From assembly GCA_025928535.1 (NCBI GenBank), contig JAICJJ010000095.1, forward strand, positions 1-8,407: DNA of 8,407 nucleotides, written 5' to 3'. The notes beneath the pieces were generated by a model that saw nothing but the letters and a program-made list of their open reading frames with translations, ran no database searches and was not told the DNA's origin. The position numbers and the translations under genes were made by a program. Positions 6,564 to 8,407 of the stretch are shown one piece after another (position 1 is the stretch's first letter; each line of letters begins with the position of its first letter). The stretch is from Thermomicrobiales bacterium. Its GTDB lineage: Bacteria; Chloroflexota; Chloroflexia; Thermomicrobiales; UBA6265.

Positions 6564-7514
6564 TCAATCGTAGTGAACGAATCGCCCCGACACGCGGAGG
6601 GCGAACAACGACAAGGTGAAGATGATCACCGACAAGACCCAGGCCATCGCCGCCGCGTACCCCATGCGATATTGCTGAAACGCCACCGAGTAGAGTTGGA
6701 CGGAATACATCAGCGCCGAGTTGAGCGGACCGCCGATCGAACTGGCGTCCTGCTTGTTGGCGAAAAGCACGAACGGCAGCGCGAACGTCTGGAGCGCGGC
6801 GATCAGCCCGATGACCAGATTGAAGATGATGACGGGGGAAATCATCGGGATCGTCACGCGCCGCACCAGTTCGATCGGGCCGGCGCCGTCCAGTTGCGCC
6901 GCCTCGTAGAGCACGCGCGGCACATCTTGCAGACCGGCGAGAAAGATGACGACGACCGGGCCGATGTTCCAGAGGCTGAGCAAGATCAACGCCGGCATCG
7001 CCCATTGCGGACTGGTCAACCAGGGCAACGCGGGCAGGCCGATCTTCTGCATGAGAACGTTGACCAACCCGCCCTGGGTATTCAGGATCAGAATCCACAA
7101 GATGCCCGTCGCCACGCTGGGGATGATGGCGGGGAAATAGAAAATGGCGCGGAACATCGATCGACCGGGAATGTTCCGGTTGAGCAGCAACGCGAACAGC
7201 AACGCCACCGCGAGATCGAGCGGCACGCTGATCAAGGTAAAGATCGCGGTGTTTTGCAGCGCCTTGAGGAAAAGCGGATCGTGGGTGAAAAGATTGCGAA
7301 AATTGTTCAAGCCGACAAAGATCGGCGGGCGCAGCAAATTGTACGACGTGAAACTGTAATAGAGCGACGCGACGATCGGGTAAAGTTGAAACCAGAGGAA
7401 TCCGACGATCCAGGGCGAAGCGAAGGCGAGGGCGGCAAGACCGTCGCCGCGGCGCATCCGGCGCCACAACCGCGCGGTCCCCTCTGGTTGCGCTGCGACT
7501 TCGACCGTCGCCAT
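6564..7514 (-). CDS. Sugar ABC transporter permease, MalF/UgpA type
   Basis: The first inner-membrane permease of the importer, 316 residues. It opens with a basic cytoplasmic stretch (RLWRRMRRGD) and a first helix near 27-55, followed by further helices near 86-112, 122-145, 172-193, 226-250 and 285-307. This is the six-helix UgpA/LacF pattern, without the extra N-terminal helices and large P2 loop of enteric MalF. The EAA loop is at about 203-226 (YEAAQLDGAG, then IPMISP), with E204, G210 and P223. The ATG at 7514 is preferred because GGAGG (7520-7524) stands 5 nt upstream. A longer in-frame version from 7592 would add 26 polar residues and run through the intergenic stem-loop. It lies 89 nt after the binding-protein gene and 34 nt before the partner permease. 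Confidence 0.95.
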   Translation of the reverse strand: MATVEVAAQPEGTARLWRRMRRGDGLAALAFASPWIVGFLWFQLYPIVASLYYSFTSYNLLRPPIFVGLNNFRNLFTHDPLFLKALQNTAIFTLISVPLDLAVALLFALLLNRNIPGRSMFRAIFYFPAIIPSVATGILWILILNTQGGLVNVLMQKIGLPALPWLTSPQWAMPALILLSLWNIGPVVVIFLAGLQDVPRVLYEAAQLDGAGPIELVRRVTIPMISPVIIFNLVIGLIAALQTFALPFVLFANKQDASSIGGPLNSALMYSVQLYSVAFQQYRMGYAAAMAWVLSVIIFTLSLFALRVSGRFVHYD

Positions 7515-7519
7515 CGACG

Positions 7520-7524
7520 CCTCC
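7520..7524 (-). promoter_or_regulatory. Shine-Dalgarno site that fixes the MalF-type permease start
   Basis: On the minus strand GGAGG precedes the ATG at 7514 by 5 nt. It lies just downstream of the intergenic stem-loop and supports a 316-residue product rather than a 342-residue one. Confidence 0.8.
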
Positions 7525-7533
7525 ACGAACCGG

Positions 7534-7589
7534 GCGCGGCGGTCGTCGCCGCGGACGCGCTCAGCGCATGTCCACGACGACGTCCGCGC
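7534..7589 (-). promoter_or_regulatory. Long intercistronic stem-loop between binding protein and permease genes
   Basis: In the 89-nt gap between the binding-protein stop and the permease start, 7534-7548 and 7575-7589 form a 13-bp stem interrupted by one 2x2 internal loop. Inside it, GGAC/GTCC (7553-7556 with 7570-7573) and GCGC/GCGC (7557-7560 with 7564-7567) add 8 bp around a three-base loop, with a two-base bulge at 7568-7569. No U-tract follows on the minus strand, so it is not a canonical intrinsic terminator. In known sugar-importer operons, structures at this place (for example the malE-malF intercistronic repeats of E. coli) protect upstream mRNA and keep binding protein above permease. 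That role here is inferred. The pairing itself is seen directly. Confidence 0.6.
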
Positions 7590-7603
7590 CATCGTACCCG
7601 ACG

Positions 7604-8407
7604 CTACTCGCCCTGCCAGTCCGGATTCTGGCTCTGGAATTGGGAGACCGCGTCGGCCACCTTGCTCTCGACTTCGGCGAGAGCGTCGGCCGGCGATTTC
7701 TGCTTGTAGGTCACTTCATCGACCGCCAGCGACATCGCTTGCCGGAAGACGACGGCTTGCGGCGAAAGCGGCGGCGCCAGAATGTTGCCGGCTTCGACCG
7801 TCTCGTTGAACGTCTTCATCCACGGCAATTGCTTCAGCAACTCCGGGTCGTTGGCGGCGGCTTTCGTCGGCAGCATCTGACCGATCGGCAGACTCCAGGC
7901 GACCAGCGCCTTCTGGGAGACCATGTATTTGGCGAACGCCGCGGCTTCCTGGACGTGCTTCGACTTGACCGGGATGCAGAAAACGTTGCCAGCGTCGACC
8001 ATGCAGGTCGCGCCCTGCGTCACATTCGGCACGGTCGGCGGATGGGCGATCTTGATCTTGTCGACAAGTTCTCCCTGACCGATGGCGCCGAGTTCCAGCG
8101 GGATGAATTCGCCTTCCATGGCGAACGCGGTCTTGCCATAGAGGAATACGTCGCCGTAGGTCTTCGGCACCGAGGAGATGAGGGCGTCGGCTTTCTCGCG
8201 GCCGCCGATCGCATCGACATATTTGAGATACCACTCGAGAAACTTGGTGTTCTCGGGCCGGTTGATCGTCCATTTCCGCTGGTCGTTGTCGTAGAAGCGG
8301 GCGCCCCAGATCGTCCCCCAGGAGCCGTAGCCGCCCGGGCTGAAGCCGCCTTGCGCCCACGGGATCAACCCCGCTTGAACGAGATTGCCGGCGTCGAGCT
8401 TGATGTA
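7604..8407 (-). CDS. Extracellular solute (sugar)-binding protein, family 1, N-terminus outside window
   Basis: The C-terminal 267 residues of a sugar-binding protein that would deliver substrate to the two permeases outside the membrane. Family 1 proteins are usually 400-450 residues, so about 140-180 residues, including the signal peptide or lipobox, lie beyond 8407. The visible part has features typical of the UgpB/MalE-like group: an aromatic, glycine-rich stretch (GGYGSWGTIWG), a WTINRPENTKFLEWY segment, FLYGKTAFAMEG, the VFCIPVKSK strand, EAAAFAKYMVSQKA, and a tail with an amphipathic helix (ADALAEVESKVADAV). The first visible residues are internal and the reading frame continues to the window edge, so no start can be given. 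It is first of the visible genes in the minus operon. Family certainty is high; the ligand is unknown. Confidence 0.94.
   Translation of the reverse strand, partial: YIKLDAGNLVQAGLIPWAQGGFSPGGYGSWGTIWGARFYDNDQRKWTINRPENTKFLEWYLKYVDAIGGREKADALISSVPKTYGDVFLYGKTAFAMEGEFIPLELGAIGQGELVDKIKIAHPPTVPNVTQGATCMVDAGNVFCIPVKSKHVQEAAAFAKYMVSQKALVAWSLPIGQMLPTKAAANDPELLKQLPWMKTFNETVEAGNILAPPLSPQAVVFRQAMSLAVDEVTYKQKSPADALAEVESKVADAVSQFQSQNPDWQGE

Overview
The window is GC-rich, densely coded bacterial DNA with clear Shine-Dalgarno sites. No rRNA, tRNA, CRISPR array, insertion sequence or phage gene is visible. The gene set is a family 1 sugar ABC importer, an Eis-type acetyltransferase, classical SDR dehydrogenases and a DUF5060/DUF4038 glycoside hydrolase. 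Together with base composition, this would suit a free-living saccharolytic heterotroph, for example a high-GC Chloroflexota such as Thermomicrobiales. That placement is a guess from gene content and style. An alphaproteobacterium or actinobacterium cannot be excluded.

Layout. Positions 1-696 (minus strand) hold a short-chain dehydrogenase whose last residues run off the left edge. A 98-bp divergent intergenic region (697-794) separates it from a plus-strand set of three closely spaced genes. These are a two-lobed VOC/glyoxalase-fold protein (795-1844), a second classical SDR (1903-2676) and a glycoside hydrolase without a signal peptide, related to GH140/DUF4038 (2725-4341). The hydrolase ends tail-to-tail with a minus-strand operon, and the two stop codons overlap (4338-4341). 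Read in its own direction, the minus operon is: a sugar-binding protein truncated by the right edge (7604-8407), a MalF-type permease (6564-7514), a MalG-type permease (5624-6529) and an Eis-like GNAT acetyltransferase (4338-5618). No ABC ATPase lies in the window.

How the genes may fit together (inference). The importer would bring in a small glycoside or oligosaccharide. The hydrolase, apparently cytoplasmic, would cleave it, and one or both SDRs would oxidise a released sugar or polyol. The VOC protein may act on an intermediate, but it lacks the metal-binding histidines usual in that superfamily, so its reaction is unknown. The substrate cannot be read from the sequence. Apiose-containing glycosides are one candidate, through the GH140 relationship.

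The most notable non-coding feature is a long imperfect stem-loop (21 base pairs in total) between the binding-protein gene and the first permease gene. It has no U-tract, so it looks like a processing or mRNA-stability element that would raise binding protein relative to permeases. I see no convincingly new biological system. The points most worth following are the metal-site-less duplicated VOC protein, its link to an intracellular DUF4038 hydrolase, and this stem-loop.
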